Shown: positions 26,612 through 37,367 of the stretch, piece after piece
Layout: every line of letters starts with the position of its first letter
How positions within the stretch are numbered: the stretch's first letter is position 1
From: Blastochloris viridis
GTDB taxonomy: Bacteria > Pseudomonadota > Alphaproteobacteria > Rhizobiales > Xanthobacteraceae
Direction of reading: 5' to 3'
DNA length: 64,000 bases
Assembly: GCF_001402875.1 (NCBI RefSeq)
Contig: NZ_CP012946.1
Span: forward strand, 970,001-1,034,000
Translations under genes and position numbers: made by a program
The notes under the pieces: model-generated
Database searches by the model: none
The model's input: the letters and a program-made list of their open reading frames with translations, nothing else
What the model was told of the DNA's origin: nothing

Positions 26612-27436
26612 TCAGGGAAAGCGCTTGAACTGCTTGAAGTCCGGCGGGCGCTTTTCCAGGAAGGCGCGCTTGCCCTCCTTGCCTTCCTCGGAGAGGTAGA
26701 ACAGCAGCGTGGCGCTGCCGGCAAGCTCCTGTAAGCCGGCTTGGCCGTCGCAGTCGGCATTCAGCGCCGCTTTCAGGAAACGCAGGGCGGTCGGCGAATT
26801 GGCGAGCATCTCCCGCGCCCACTTGACGGTTTCCGCCTCCAGCTCGGCCAGCGGCACCACGGTGTTGACGAGGCCCATCTCCAGCGCTTGCTTGGCGTCG
26901 TACTGCCGGCACAGGAACCAGATCTCGCGGGCCTTCTTCTGGCCGACGATGCGCGCCATGTAGCTGGCGCCATAGCCACCGTCGAACGAGCCGACTCGCG
27001 GGCCGGTCTGGCCGAAGCGGGCATTGTCGGCGGCAATGGTGAGGTCGCAGATCAGGTGCAGCACGTGGCCGCCGCCGATGGCGTAGCCGGCCACCGAGGC
27101 GATCACCGGCTTGGGCAGGGTGCGGATCAGCCGCTGCAGGTCGAGCACGTTGAGGCGGGGCACGCCGTCGTCGCCGACATAGCCGCCCTCGCCGCGCACG
27201 CGCTGATCGCCGCCCGAGCAGAAGGCGAGGTCGCCGGCGCCGCGCAGGATGACGACGCCGATGTCGCCATCGTCGCGGGCGTCGGAGAAGGCGTGCAGCA
27301 TCTCCTGCACCGTTTGCGGCCGGAAGGCGTTGCGCACCTCGGGACGGTTGATGGTGACGCGGGCGATGCCCTCGGCCTTGTCATAGACGATGTCGGTGTA
27401 GCCGTTGTCGCAAAGGGTCCAGGTGACGTCGGTCAT
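26612..27436 (-). CDS. menB: 1,4-Dihydroxy-2-naphthoyl-CoA synthase MenB
   Basis: Crotonase-family enzyme that closes the naphthoquinone ring, converting o-succinylbenzoyl-CoA to DHNA-CoA. The 274-residue protein shows the MenB-specific segments [52 protein letters not shown] (oxyanion hole), [18 protein letters not shown] with the MenB Asp and Gly residues, and the tail [18 protein letters not shown] that distinguishes MenB from other crotonases. Its ATG overlaps the menH stop by four bases. Confidence is high from motifs alone. Confidence 0.97.
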   Translation of the reverse strand: MTDVTWTLCDNGYTDIVYDKAEGIARVTINRPEVRNAFRPQTVQEMLHAFSDARDDGDIGVVILRGAGDLAFCSGGDQRVRGEGGYVGDDGVPRLNVLDLQRLIRTLPKPVIASVAGYAIGGGHVLHLICDLTIAADNARFGQTGPRVGSFDGGYGASYMARIVGQKKAREIWFLCRQYDAKQALEMGLVNTVVPLAELEAETVKWAREMLANSPTALRFLKAALNADCDGQAGLQELAGSATLLFYLSEEGKEGKRAFLEKRPPDFKQFKRFP

Positions 27437-28212
27437 TGTGTTTCCATCCAGGGGCCGAGAGCGGCGGCGACCGCGGCGGGTGCCTCCAGCAGCAGGTTAT
27501 GGCCGGCGTCGGCAACGATTCCATGCGTCACGAACGGCGGCCGGACGACAGCAGCGGCAAGCGCGGAAAACCGTGTATCGCGCGCCCCGGTGAGAAAGCA
27601 CAAGGGCCGGCAGGTTGCGGCGATGGCGGCGCGATAGTCGGGCATGTGGGCGAGGCCGGCGACCTCGAACGCCCAGGCGAGGCGGTCCGGGTCGTGCGCC
27701 AGCCGGGCCGAACGCTGCTTCGCCAGCGTCTCGGCCGGCAGGCGGTGCTGGCTGGCGAACAGCGGCAGCGCCTCCCATGCGTCGACGAAGGCTTCGAGGT
27801 CGCGCTTGAGGGTGCTGGCGCGCGCGGCGTCGAGCTCGGCACGCTGCGCCCGCTCGGCCGGATCGGACAGGCCGACATGGCCACCGAGCAGAACGGTGGC
27901 GCGGGCGGCGCCGGGCCGATGCAGCGCCGCCCCGAGCGCGAGGCGGGCGCCGAGCGAATAGCCGGCGAGAATGGCGCCGGCCGGCAGCGATTCGGCGATC
28001 CACGCCGCGGTGGCTTCGAAGCTGCCGGGGTGTGGCGCAGCCGGGCCGTGGCCGGGCAGCCACGGGCACCACGCCGCGCCGTGATCGGGCATCGCGTCCA
28101 GCACCGCCTCCCATGCTGCCGGGGTGCCGAGGAAGCCGTGCAGCAGCACCAGCGGCGGGCCGCCGGCACCCTTGGCCGGATGGAGCGCGCCGGGGTGATG
28201 GCCGGGGGTCAC
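27433..28212 (-). CDS. menH: SHCHC synthase MenH (alpha/beta hydrolase)
   Basis: Alpha/beta-hydrolase-fold enzyme that eliminates pyruvate from SEPHCHC to give SHCHC. The 259-residue protein has the oxyanion strand [17 protein letters not shown], the nucleophile elbow [12 protein letters not shown] with the Ser, an Asp in [10 protein letters not shown], and the catalytic His in [13 protein letters not shown]. The W-P-W-LPGHG region ([10 protein letters not shown]) is characteristic of MenH. It sits between menD and menB with ATGA overlaps on both sides, which makes MenH far more likely than a generic esterase. Confidence 0.92.
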   Translation of the reverse strand: MTPGHHPGALHPAKGAGGPPLVLLHGFLGTPAAWEAVLDAMPDHGAAWCPWLPGHGPAAPHPGSFEATAAWIAESLPAGAILAGYSLGARLALGAALHRPGAARATVLLGGHVGLSDPAERAQRAELDAARASTLKRDLEAFVDAWEALPLFASQHRLPAETLAKQRSARLAHDPDRLAWAFEVAGLAHMPDYRAAIAATCRPLCFLTGARDTRFSALAAAVVRPPFVTHGIVADAGHNLLLEAPAAVAAALGPWMETQ

Positions 28213-29981
28213 CGTGGCGCGTCCAACGCGGCAGCGCCGGCTTTGGCCATGGCGGCGAGCAGCGCGGCACGGGCGGCGCTGCCACCCGCCGCGACGCGGG
28301 CCTCGATCAGCATCGGCCGGTCGGCGGCCAGCGCTTCGTTCAGCGCTCCACCGAGGGCGTCGGGGGTGTCGACGCGGGCATAGCCGAGGCCGAAGGTGGC
28401 GGCGAGGCCATCGAAGGCGCGGCCGTGGCCGGCGACGAACAGCGTTTCGCAGTCCTCGGCCAGCGCCGGGTCGCGGCCGAGCGGCAGGCGCTCGAAGATG
28501 CGGCCGCCGTCATTGTGGATGACCACGATCGCCAGCGGTCCCTTGACGGCGGCGGCAGCAGCGAGCCCACCGGCGTCGTGCAGCGCGGCGACGTCGCCGA
28601 GCAGCACGGTGAGCGGGCCTTCCAGCACGGTGCGGGCGCCGGCGGCGCCGGCGATCAGCCCGTCGATGCCGGCGGCGCCGCGCTGGTGCAGCACCGCCAG
28701 CGGTGTCGGCCCCGGTGGCACATCGTGGTCGAGGTCGCGCACCGGGTTGGAGTTGCCGACCATCAGCACGCCGCCGGCCGGCAGCGCCGCGCACAGGATG
28801 GGGGCAACCTCGTGCTCGTGCAGCGCGCCGGTCGCGCGGCCCGCGGCGGCGCGCTGGCGCGCGGTCCAGGCGGCGGCCTCGGCGGTTCGCCACGTCTCGG
28901 CGTAGCGGCTGGCGGGGGGGGGCGCTTCAAGTTCTGCCGCGGCGGCCTCCAGCAGCGCGGCGATGGGGCCGAGCAGCATGGCGCGGGCGCCGCCGACCGG
29001 ATCGGCCGGGCGCTCGCCGGGCAGCACGATGCGGGCCGGCGCGTCAACTCCGCTGATCCACGCCAGCCATTGCCCGGACACTGCCGGGGCGCCGATCTCG
29101 ATGGCGAGGTCGGGGTGCAGCGCGGCCCGCAGCTCCGGCGCCCGCAGCAAAGCGTCGAAGGCGCCGACCATGCGGGTTTCAAGCCCGAATCGCAGCTGGC
29201 TGGTGGCCTCGGCCAGCAGCACGTAGCCGCTGGCTTTGACGAACCGCGCCACGGCTTTGCGCAAGGCGGGCGCGTCCGGCGCCGGCAGCGGCCCGGCCAC
29301 CACCACCCCGCGCGGGGCGGCGCGCACCGTCTCGACCAGCAGCGCCACCGCTTCGGGGGCGGGCGCCGGCCGCGGCGGGATCAGCCGCGGCGCGCCGGCT
29401 TTGGCGATGGCGTCATAGCGCGGTCGCCACGGCTCGTCGCCGCCTGAGGGCTGCGGCTCCAGCGGCTTGCGGAAGCGGGCGTTGACGTGGACCGCGCCAG
29501 CCAGCGGGTAGCGCGTCGCCAGCACCGCCTGGGCGGCGATGCGTGGCACCGCGGCCAAGGCGGCGGGGTGCGGGTCCGGCACGCCAAGATCGAAGAAGGC
29601 GCGGGCGTTGGAGCCGAACAGGCGGGTCTGGTCGGTCGTCTGCGAGGCTTGCGCGTCCTGGACCTCCCACGGCCGGTCGGCCGAGAGCAGCAATAGCGGG
29701 ATGCCGGCTTCGCGCGCCTCCATCGCCGCCGGCAGCCAGTGGCCGGGCGCCGTGCCGCTGGTGGCCAGCACCACCGAGGGCCGGCCGCTGGCGCGGCCCT
29801 GGCCGAGGGCGAAGAAGGCGGCGGCGCGCTCGTCGTGCAGCACGGTGACCGCAAGCACCCGCGCCAACGCCAACGCCAGCGGGGTCGAACGCGAGCCGGG
29901 GCTGATCACGGCATGGCCGACGCCGCTGTGGGCCAGCGACCGGGCGAACAGCCGCGCCCAGGCGGTGTGGAGGTCGCTCAC
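28209..29981 (-). CDS. menD: SEPHCHC synthase MenD
   Basis: Thiamine-diphosphate enzyme that joins 2-oxoglutarate to isochorismate in menaquinone synthesis. The 590-residue protein starts at GTG 29981 (a GTGA overlap with the menF stop), opening VSDLHTAWARLFARSL and VGHAVISPGSRSTPLALAL with the MenD SPGSRS motif. It has DERAAAFFALGQGRASGRPS with the TPP-activating Glu, ATSGTAPGHWLPAAMEA, LLSADRPWE, and the C-terminal TPP/Mg block RGAAGIDGLIAGAAG and VVIHNDGGRIFERLP (N-D-G-G metal motif). Length is normal for MenD. Frames extending further upstream run through menF and are shadows. Confidence 0.95.
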   Translation of the reverse strand: MSDLHTAWARLFARSLAHSGVGHAVISPGSRSTPLALALARVLAVTVLHDERAAAFFALGQGRASGRPSVVLATSGTAPGHWLPAAMEAREAGIPLLLLSADRPWEVQDAQASQTTDQTRLFGSNARAFFDLGVPDPHPAALAAVPRIAAQAVLATRYPLAGAVHVNARFRKPLEPQPSGGDEPWRPRYDAIAKAGAPRLIPPRPAPAPEAVALLVETVRAAPRGVVVAGPLPAPDAPALRKAVARFVKASGYVLLAEATSQLRFGLETRMVGAFDALLRAPELRAALHPDLAIEIGAPAVSGQWLAWISGVDAPARIVLPGERPADPVGGARAMLLGPIAALLEAAAAELEAPPPASRYAETWRTAEAAAWTARQRAAAGRATGALHEHEVAPILCAALPAGGVLMVGNSNPVRDLDHDVPPGPTPLAVLHQRGAAGIDGLIAGAAGARTVLEGPLTVLLGDVAALHDAGGLAAAAAVKGPLAIVVIHNDGGRIFERLPLGRDPALAEDCETLFVAGHGRAFDGLAATFGLGYARVDTPDALGGALNEALAADRPMLIEARVAAGGSAARAALLAAMAKAGAAALDAPR

Positions 29982-31255
29982 GAATTGCCCCGGAGTGCAT
30001 CCAGCACGGTGCGCTGCTTGGTGCGGGTCTCGGCCAACTCCTCCTCGCCGTCGGAGCCGTCGACGATGCCGGCGCCGGCCGGCACCACGGCGAAGCGGCC
30101 GTCGAGCACCGCGCCGCGCAATGCCACCACGGCGTGGCCCGAGCCGTCCGCCGCCATGCGCAGCACCGGACCGGCGTAGAGCCCGCGCGGCTGCGGCTCG
30201 AGCGCGGCGAGCAGCGTTGCGGCGCGGTCGGTCGGCAGGCCGCACACCGCCGGGGTCGGGTGCAGTGCCCTGACCAAAGCGAGGAAATCGGCATCCTCCC
30301 GCAGCGTCGCCTCGATCGGGGTGTGGAGGTGGGCGAGACCGCGCAACTGCCGGATCACCGGCGCGGCCGGTGGCGGCAAGGCGTGGACCAGCGGTGCGAT
30401 GGCGTTGCGGACGGCGTCGACTACGATGGCGTGCTCGAGCCGTTCCTTGGCCGAGGCCAGCAGCTCGGCGGCGCGCTCGGGCGTGCGGGTGCCCGCCAAC
30501 GCTTCGGTGCTGAGGCGGCGGCCATCCTGGCGCACCAGCGATTCCGGGGTGGCGCCAAGCCAGACCTTGCCGGCGTAACGCCAGGCGTAGCGCACGGCGC
30601 CGGGATGCCGCTCGGACAGCCGCCGGAGCACTGCCGCCGGTGCCGGCGCAGTGTCGAACGCCACGCGCATGCGGCGGGCGAGCACGACCTTGTCCAGCTC
30701 GCCGGCGCGGATTCGGGTTACCGCCTCAGTTACGGCCTGCGCGTAACGCTGTGGCGCATCGCCCTCGTCCAGTTCCGTCAGGCCTGGCAGCGGTTCGGCC
30801 TCGATCGCCGGCAGCGCCGCCAGCGCCGCGGCGCCGCGGGCCAGCCGGTGCGGCAGCGCGCCGGCTTCGCGCGCCGGCAGCGTCAGCCGCAACCAGGCCC
30901 GACCGTCCTGCTGAATGTAGAGCCGTTCCGGCAGAATCACCCCGCCGGGCACCAGGCCGCGCCACAGCGCATCGGGCGTTTCGCCGAGCCGGAACGGCAG
31001 GGCGCCGAGCGCCACCGGGGCTGGCGCGCCGGGGCTGTCGTCGGCCACCCCCGCCCAAAGGGCGGCGGTGTCCTCAAAGTCGCCGCCCAGCCAGCGCGCC
31101 GCGCCGAGCCCGACCCAGGCATCGCCGCCGGGCGCCAGGAAGGCGGCGGCCGGCTCGGCAGCCAGCGCCAACAGCCGCTCGGGCGGCAGCGGGGCGATTT
31201 CCACCGCCGCGCTGCACAGCGCCAGCGGAAACTCCGACGAAAGAGCGAGTTTCAT
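29978..31255 (-). CDS. menF: Isochorismate synthase MenF
   Basis: Converts chorismate to isochorismate, the entry step of the menaquinone path. The 425-residue protein belongs to the chorismate-binding family: LDKVVLARRMRVAFD, PESLVRQDGRRLSTEALAGT, SAKERLEHAIVVDAVRNA, ALHPTPAVCGLPT and GLYAGPVLRMAADGSG, then EEELAETRTKQRTVLDAL at the C terminus. The catalytic base region and the G-T-R-P-like loop (AGTRTPER) point to isochorismate rather than anthranilate synthase. It is the first gene of the run, preceded by a 400-base non-coding stretch that should hold the operon promoter. An entC-like siderophore role is unlikely given the men neighbours. Confidence 0.93.
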   Translation of the reverse strand: MKLALSSEFPLALCSAAVEIAPLPPERLLALAAEPAAAFLAPGGDAWVGLGAARWLGGDFEDTAALWAGVADDSPGAPAPVALGALPFRLGETPDALWRGLVPGGVILPERLYIQQDGRAWLRLTLPAREAGALPHRLARGAAALAALPAIEAEPLPGLTELDEGDAPQRYAQAVTEAVTRIRAGELDKVVLARRMRVAFDTAPAPAAVLRRLSERHPGAVRYAWRYAGKVWLGATPESLVRQDGRRLSTEALAGTRTPERAAELLASAKERLEHAIVVDAVRNAIAPLVHALPPPAAPVIRQLRGLAHLHTPIEATLREDADFLALVRALHPTPAVCGLPTDRAATLLAALEPQPRGLYAGPVLRMAADGSGHAVVALRGAVLDGRFAVVPAGAGIVDGSDGEEELAETRTKQRTVLDALRGNS

Positions 31256-31656
31256 GCGAGGTCAGCCGGGGCGGGACAACGAAGAACACCGCAGCCGAGC
31301 CCAGGCACGGCCGCAACAGGCAGCGGGCGGGAGAACCTCAAGCACATTGGCGCTCGGCTCCATCGGGACAATACACGTACAATCCACCATGCCGCGTTGG
31401 CGACCATTGCCCGAAAGTCGGACGGCGTGCCGGCGATCGACAGGCGCAAGGCGGTTGGGCCGGTTTTCCGGCCTCCAGGGCGCCGGCGCCGCTTGGAACC
31501 ATTCCGAAAGGGAAAAGCCAAGACGACAAGATCGACCTCCTGGCGAAGGCGATCAAGGCCCGCGCCTGACATGGCACGTCCGATGTTTCGGAGGCAAATG
31601 CCGTTTGCGGTGCTGAAGCTCGGCCTCTATGACATCTATTCGTACGCCGTTCTGCG
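31256..31656. other. Gene-poor region between the men operon and the glycan genes
   Basis: About 400 bases between divergent units. It should hold the menF promoter. A 29-codon frame at 31571-31660 ends in a GTGA overlap with a possible GTG start of the glycosyltransferase, but lacks a ribosome site; nothing else was recognised. Confidence 0.4.
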
Positions 31657-31668
31657 GTGATTGACCGA

Positions 31669-32808
31669 ATGTCCGCGCCCCGTCTCGTCTATCTCGTCAC
31701 CGAGGATTGGTACTTCATCTCGCACCGGATGCCGATGGCCCGTGCGGCCAAGGCGGCCGGCTATGAAGTCCATGTCGTGACCCGGGTCGATCGCCACGGC
31801 GCTGCGATCGAGGCGGAAGGATTCATCCTGCACCCGACCGACTTGAGGCGGGGCAGCATCCGGCCGCATCACCTGCTGGCCGCGGTGGCGGCAGTGCGGG
31901 CGCGCTATCGCGACATTCGCCCGGCGCTCGCCCATCATGTTGCGCTGCAGTCGGTGGTGGTGGGGTCCTTGGCGGCGATCGGGCTGTCGATCCCGGCGGT
32001 GAACGCGCTCACCGGGCTGGGCGCGATGTTCACCGCGCAGCACGGGGTGGCGCGCAGCCTGACCGCCTGGCTGCTGCTCAAGCTGCTGCCCCTGCTGCTG
32101 ACCGGGAACCGGTCGCTCGTGCTGGTGCAGAATCCGGACGACCGCGACGCAGTCGAGCGGCTTGGCGTCAAGGCCGGACGCGTCGCCATGGTGCCGGGGT
32201 CGGGGGTCGACGTCGACTGGCTGCAACCCTCGCCGGAACCGGCGGGGCCGGTCACCGTCGCCTATGTCGGCCGCATGCTCGACGACAAGGGCGTGCGTAC
32301 ATTGATCGAAGCCCACCGCAAGCTGCGCGCCAGCGGCCAGGCGCCGCGCCTGCTGCTGGCCGGCCAGCCGGACCCCTCCAACCCCGCCAGCATCCCGGCG
32401 GCGGAGGTCGAAGGCTGGGCGCGCGAGCCGGGGGTGGAATGGCTCGGCCACGTGTCCGACATCCGCACGGTGTGGAAACGGGCGCACATCGGGGTGTTGG
32501 CCTCCCGCCGCGAGGGGTTGCCGCTGAGCCTCCTGGAGGCGGCGGCGTGCGGCCGGGCGCTGATCGCGACCGACACGCCGGGCTGTCGCGAGGTCGCCCG
32601 CCACGGCGTCAACGCATTGACCTTTCCGGTCGACGATGCCGACGCCCTGGCTGCCGCGATCCAGCGTCTTGCCGGCGATCCCGGCCTGCGCGCCGCTTTT
32701 GCGGCCGAGAGTCGCCGTCTCGCCGTTGAGGTGTTCGCGGCCGAGCGGATCGGCCGCGATATCGTGGAACTGTACCAGACAGTGTCCCGGCTCCCCGAGC
32801 TTGGTTGA
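31669..32808 (+). CDS. Glycosyltransferase family 4 protein
   Basis: 379-residue GT-B fold glycosyltransferase, cytoplasmic or membrane-associated, expected to add a sugar to a lipid-linked surface polysaccharide. The N-terminal domain opens LVYLVTEDWYFISHRMPMA, an arrangement seen in capsule/O-antigen transferases of the PglA-like group. The C-terminal nucleotide-binding half has VAYVGRMLDDKGVRTLIEAH, and the E-x7-E type motif in SRREGLPLSLLEAAACGRA, followed by DTPGCREV. Start: ATG 31669 is taken; a GTG four codons earlier overlaps a tiny upstream frame. It heads the plus-strand glycan block. Confidence 0.9.
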   Translation: MSAPRLVYLVTEDWYFISHRMPMARAAKAAGYEVHVVTRVDRHGAAIEAEGFILHPTDLRRGSIRPHHLLAAVAAVRARYRDIRPALAHHVALQSVVVGSLAAIGLSIPAVNALTGLGAMFTAQHGVARSLTAWLLLKLLPLLLTGNRSLVLVQNPDDRDAVERLGVKAGRVAMVPGSGVDVDWLQPSPEPAGPVTVAYVGRMLDDKGVRTLIEAHRKLRASGQAPRLLLAGQPDPSNPASIPAAEVEGWAREPGVEWLGHVSDIRTVWKRAHIGVLASRREGLPLSLLEAAACGRALIATDTPGCREVARHGVNALTFPVDDADALAAAIQRLAGDPGLRAAFAAESRRLAVEVFAAERIGRDIVELYQTVSRLPELG

Positions 32809-32860
32809 CAGGCGAGGCGCCGGCTCGGCATAGCCTGGGAGGCGTGCCAGAACGCAGTGG

Positions 32861-34177
<1,317 letters not shown>

Positions 34178-34195
34178 ACGGGCGAGAGGTTCCCG

Positions 34196-35425
34196 ATGGG
34201 CGCTGAGGCGAAGTTGGCGAATCCGGCGGCGGTGGCGGCGGTCGTTCTGCTCGGCATCGTTGCGCCCGGCCTGCTGATCCTCGCCAGCCAGTCGACCCAA
34301 GTCACCGCGCCGGCCGGTTTCGTGCTCGCCGCTGCGGCGCTGGCCGCCGACGGCCGCGGCCCCGAACTCGGCCGGTCGATCCGCGCCGGGGCGGCGACCC
34401 CGCTCGGCATCGCGTTCTGCCTTCTGATGGGCTGGATCGCCGTCAGCGCCCTGTGGGCGCCGCGCCCGCTCTACAGCCTCGGCGTCGCCGGCCAGATCGC
34501 GCTGGTGGCCGCCACCGCCGCGGTCGGGCTGGCCGCAGTCCCCGCGGCGGCCGTCGCGCGGGCCGGGCTGTGGCTGGCAGCCGGCGTGACGCTGGCCGCG
34601 GTGCTGGCGGCGGTCGAACTGCGGCTCGACGCGCCGCTCCGCACCCTGACCGGCGCGATGCTGTCGATGTCGCGGCTCAACCACGCGGTCATTGCGGTGG
34701 CGGTGTTGGTGTGGCCGGCGGCACTGGCGCTGTCGGCGCGCGGCTGGCGTTGGGCGGCCGCCGGGCTATACGCGCTGGTGGTCGCGGTCACGCTGGTGTC
34801 GGTGGCGCAGGCATCGGTGCTGGGGATCCTCGCCGGCACGGTGGCGTTCGCGCTGGCCTGGCTGCTCGGGCGCGCCGCGGTGTGGCTGGTGACCGCCGCC
34901 ATGGTCGCGCTGGTGGCGGCGACGCCGGTGTTGATGGAGCGGGCCGGCGACCTCATCCCCGGTGCCCTCCACAGCGTGCTGAAGGCCAGCGCTTGGGAGC
35001 GCGTCCAGATCTGGCACCGCTTCGCCGAGGCGGTGTCCGACCGCTGGCTCGCCGGATACGGCCTTCAGGCCTCGCGCCATCTCGCCGAGGTGCGGCCGAT
35101 CGAGCTTCTTCCCGCCGAAACCTTCAATCCGCTCACCGCCGGCCACACTCACAACGCCGTGTTGCAGGTGTGGGTCGAACTCGGCGCGGTCGGCGCGGCG
35201 TTGCTCGCGGTGGTGCTGGTGCTGGTCGGGCGGCTGGTCGCCGCTCTGCCCGGCGCCACGCGGGCCTTCGCGCTGGCCGCGTTCGCCAGCCTGTTCGCCG
35301 TCGCTTATGTCAGCCACGGCGCCTGGCAGGTGTGGTGGCTGGCGACGATCGCGCTGGTGGCAGTGTGGATGCGGGTGACGGTCCGCGAAGCCGGGTCGGT
35401 TCAGGCGGGAAGCCCGTCGCGATAG
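34196..35425 (+). CDS. O-antigen ligase/polymerase family membrane protein
   Basis: 409-residue polytopic inner-membrane protein with about eleven to twelve hydrophobic segments. The periplasmic loop near residue 265-325 (WERVQIWHRFAEAVSDRWLAG, then AGHTHNAVLQVWVELGAVG) contains the H-N-x-x-L-Q-x-x-x-E-x-G signature of the Wzy_C/O-antigen ligase family. Such proteins either link polysaccharide to lipid A core (WaaL), polymerise it (Wzy) or ligate exopolysaccharide; sequence does not distinguish these. It follows the sugar dehydrogenase gene by 18 bases and its last 25 bases overlap the end of the convergent epimerase gene. Confidence 0.85.
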   Translation: MGAEAKLANPAAVAAVVLLGIVAPGLLILASQSTQVTAPAGFVLAAAALAADGRGPELGRSIRAGAATPLGIAFCLLMGWIAVSALWAPRPLYSLGVAGQIALVAATAAVGLAAVPAAAVARAGLWLAAGVTLAAVLAAVELRLDAPLRTLTGAMLSMSRLNHAVIAVAVLVWPAALALSARGWRWAAAGLYALVVAVTLVSVAQASVLGILAGTVAFALAWLLGRAAVWLVTAAMVALVAATPVLMERAGDLIPGALHSVLKASAWERVQIWHRFAEAVSDRWLAGYGLQASRHLAEVRPIELLPAETFNPLTAGHTHNAVLQVWVELGAVGAALLAVVLVLVGRLVAALPGATRAFALAAFASLFAVAYVSHGAWQVWWLATIALVAVWMRVTVREAGSVQAGSPSR

Positions 35426-36333
35426 GCCCGCATCGTTGCGGTGAGCGCGGCACGGGTGTCCACCGGCCAGCAAAAACCGTGGGCGGCAAGCTTGTCGGTC
35501 GAGACCACCAGCGTGCCGCCGAGGCGGTCGGCCGCGGCGCCCCGGCCGGCGAGGCGCAGCGCGCCGAGCAGCCAGGACGGCGGCACCGCCACCAGGCCCG
35601 GACCGCGGCCGAGCCCTTGACGCAGGGTGGCGAGCAGATCGGCGAATGCGATCGGCGCGCGGTCCGCCACCAGGAAGGTCTCGCCCTCGGCGCGCGGCGC
35701 CTCCAGCGCCCAGCCGATGGCGGCGACGCAGGTTTGAAGCGCCAACAGCGAGCGCAGGCTGGAGAAGGCGCCGAACGGCAGCGGCCACGGCGTCATGGCA
35801 AGGCGGATCAGCGCGCCCATGTTGCCGCGCACGCCGGGGCCATACACCAGCACCGGGCGCAAAATGACGTTGCGACCGCTGGCCGCTGCGACCGCCTGCT
35901 CGCCGGCCAGCTTGGAGCGGCCGTAGGCGTCGGTCGGGCGGGGGGGATCGGCCTCGGTGAGGACGGTGTCGGCGACCGGGCCGGACTGCGCCCGCACCGA
36001 TGAGACAAACACCAGCTTGGCGCCGCGTGCCGCCGCCGCTTCGGCCAGCGTGGCGGTGGCGCGGGCGTTGACGGCGTCATAGGAGGCGTCGGCGACGCCG
36101 CCCATGGCGTGGGCGATGCCGGCAAGGTGGACCACGTGGGTGACGCCGTCGAGCAGCGGCGCCCAGTCGGCGGCAGCGGCGAGGTCGGGCAGGGCGACCG
36201 CGGCGACACCCGGCTGAGACGGCAGCTTGGCGGGATGGCGGGCCGCCGCCCGGACTTGCGCCCCCGCAGCCGCCAGCGCGGGGGCCAGCGCCCGGCCGAT
36301 GAAGCCGCCGGCGCCGGTGACGAGAATGGTCAT
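35401..36333 (-). CDS. NAD-dependent epimerase/dehydratase (WbpV-like)
   Basis: 310-residue extended SDR enzyme. It starts MTILVTGAGGFIGRALAPAL (NAD-binding glycines) and has FVSSVRAQSG, the catalytic Tyr-Lys in DAYGRSKLAGEQAV, and RPVLVYGPGVRGNMGALIRL. This gene and the following WecA/WbpL-like transferase overlap by ATGA; an epimerase plus polyprenyl-phosphate sugar-1-P transferase pair is typical of O-antigen initiation with FucNAc or QuiNAc (WbpV-WbpL in Pseudomonas). That suggests a UDP-4-keto-sugar reductase/epimerase, but substrate is inferred only from context. Long upstream frames through the neighbour are shadows. Confidence 0.85.
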   Translation of the reverse strand: MTILVTGAGGFIGRALAPALAAAGAQVRAAARHPAKLPSQPGVAAVALPDLAAAADWAPLLDGVTHVVHLAGIAHAMGGVADASYDAVNARATATLAEAAAARGAKLVFVSSVRAQSGPVADTVLTEADPPRPTDAYGRSKLAGEQAVAAASGRNVILRPVLVYGPGVRGNMGALIRLAMTPWPLPFGAFSSLRSLLALQTCVAAIGWALEAPRAEGETFLVADRAPIAFADLLATLRQGLGRGPGLVAVPPSWLLGALRLAGRGAAADRLGGTLVVSTDKLAAHGFCWPVDTRAALTATMRAYRDGLPA

Positions 36334-37367
36334 GCCGCGTTGGTCCGCTCGAAGGTCGCCAGCACCGCGCTCACGGCCACCGCGCCGACCGCAACCAGGC
36401 CAGCCTGGAGCGAGGGTGCCGGCAGGGCGAGGCTGAGGGTGGCGAGCGCCGCCAGCACCAGGTTCAGCACGAACACCCGACCAACCACCGCCCGGACGCT
36501 GAAGCCGTTGGCGGTCGCGCGCTGGTAGAAGTGAGTGCGGTGAGCTTCCCATACTTTTTCGCCACGGGCCAGTCGCCGCAGCAGCGTCAGGGTTGCATCG
36601 GCGAGGTAGTACATCGGCAGCAGGATCGCCGCCGCCAGCCCGCCGGCGGCGGCAAGGCTCAGGAGGCACCAGCCGGCGATGAGCCCGATCGGCAGGCTGC
36701 CGACGTCGCCGAGAAACACCTTGGCCACCGGCTTGTTGAACGGGGCAAAGCCGAGCAGCGCGCCGCACAGCAGCGCCGCCACCAGCGTCGTTTCCGGGTC
36801 GGTGGCGCTGACGACGCCGATCAGCGCCAGCGCCGCGGTGACCGGCACGAACTCGGCGACCGTCATCCAGTCGAGGCCGTCCATGAAATTGGTGAGGTTG
36901 ACGAACCACACGCCGGCGACGGTGATCAGCGCCCGCTCGGCCAGTTCCGGCAGCATCGGCAGCACGCGGGCGCCGTCCGGCAGCGTCGTCACCACCGCGA
37001 TCACCGCCATGAACTGGGCGGCGAGGCGGGGCAGCGTCGGCAGCGGCCGGATGTCGTCGGCGGCGCCGATCGCCGCCAGCAGCACGGCGGCGGCGAACAG
37101 CATGGTCAGCCGCTCGCCGGGAAGGCCGAGCACAACGCTGGCGGCAAGGCCGAACACCGCCACCACCGCCACCACCGCGGCGCCGGCGCCCTGTGGTGTC
37201 GGGGTGACGTGGCTGGAGCGGGCGTTGGGGCGGGCGAGGGCATAGCGCACCAGCAGTGGGTGGAGCGCCGCGATGGCCAGCGCGCAGACCAGGGCGGCCA
37301 CGGCACCAAGCACCGCGACGCTTCCCGCAAGCATCGCCCGATCCAGCCCGCCATCCATGCCGCCCAC
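36330..37367 (-). CDS. Polyprenyl-phosphate sugar-1-phosphate transferase (WecA/WbpL/MraY family)
   Basis: 345-residue inner-membrane enzyme that starts O-unit or polysaccharide synthesis by moving a HexNAc-1-phosphate to undecaprenyl phosphate. Ten or so hydrophobic segments are visible. Family motifs include RSSHVTPTPQGAGAAVV (substrate loop), DDIRPLPTLPRL (D-D pair), LTNFMDGLDWMTV (N-x3-D), VFLGDVGSLPIGLI (D-x-G-S) and the cytoplasmic HRTHFYQRA (H-R-x-H) loop. The last matches WbpL/WecA rather than MraY. Its stop overlaps the start of the epimerase gene, so both are made together. Confidence 0.92.
   Translation of the reverse strand: MGGMDGGLDRAMLAGSVAVLGAVAALVCALAIAALHPLLVRYALARPNARSSHVTPTPQGAGAAVVAVVAVFGLAASVVLGLPGERLTMLFAAAVLLAAIGAADDIRPLPTLPRLAAQFMAVIAVVTTLPDGARVLPMLPELAERALITVAGVWFVNLTNFMDGLDWMTVAEFVPVTAALALIGVVSATDPETTLVAALLCGALLGFAPFNKPVAKVFLGDVGSLPIGLIAGWCLLSLAAAGGLAAAILLPMYYLADATLTLLRRLARGEKVWEAHRTHFYQRATANGFSVRAVVGRVFVLNLVLAALATLSLALPAPSLQAGLVAVGAVAVSAVLATFERTNAA

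Noticed and set aside
31458..31569. Frame ending in KSQDDKIDLLAKAIKARA
   Set aside because: The tail looks protein-like, but no start codon with a ribosome site was found and the upstream part is not coding-like.
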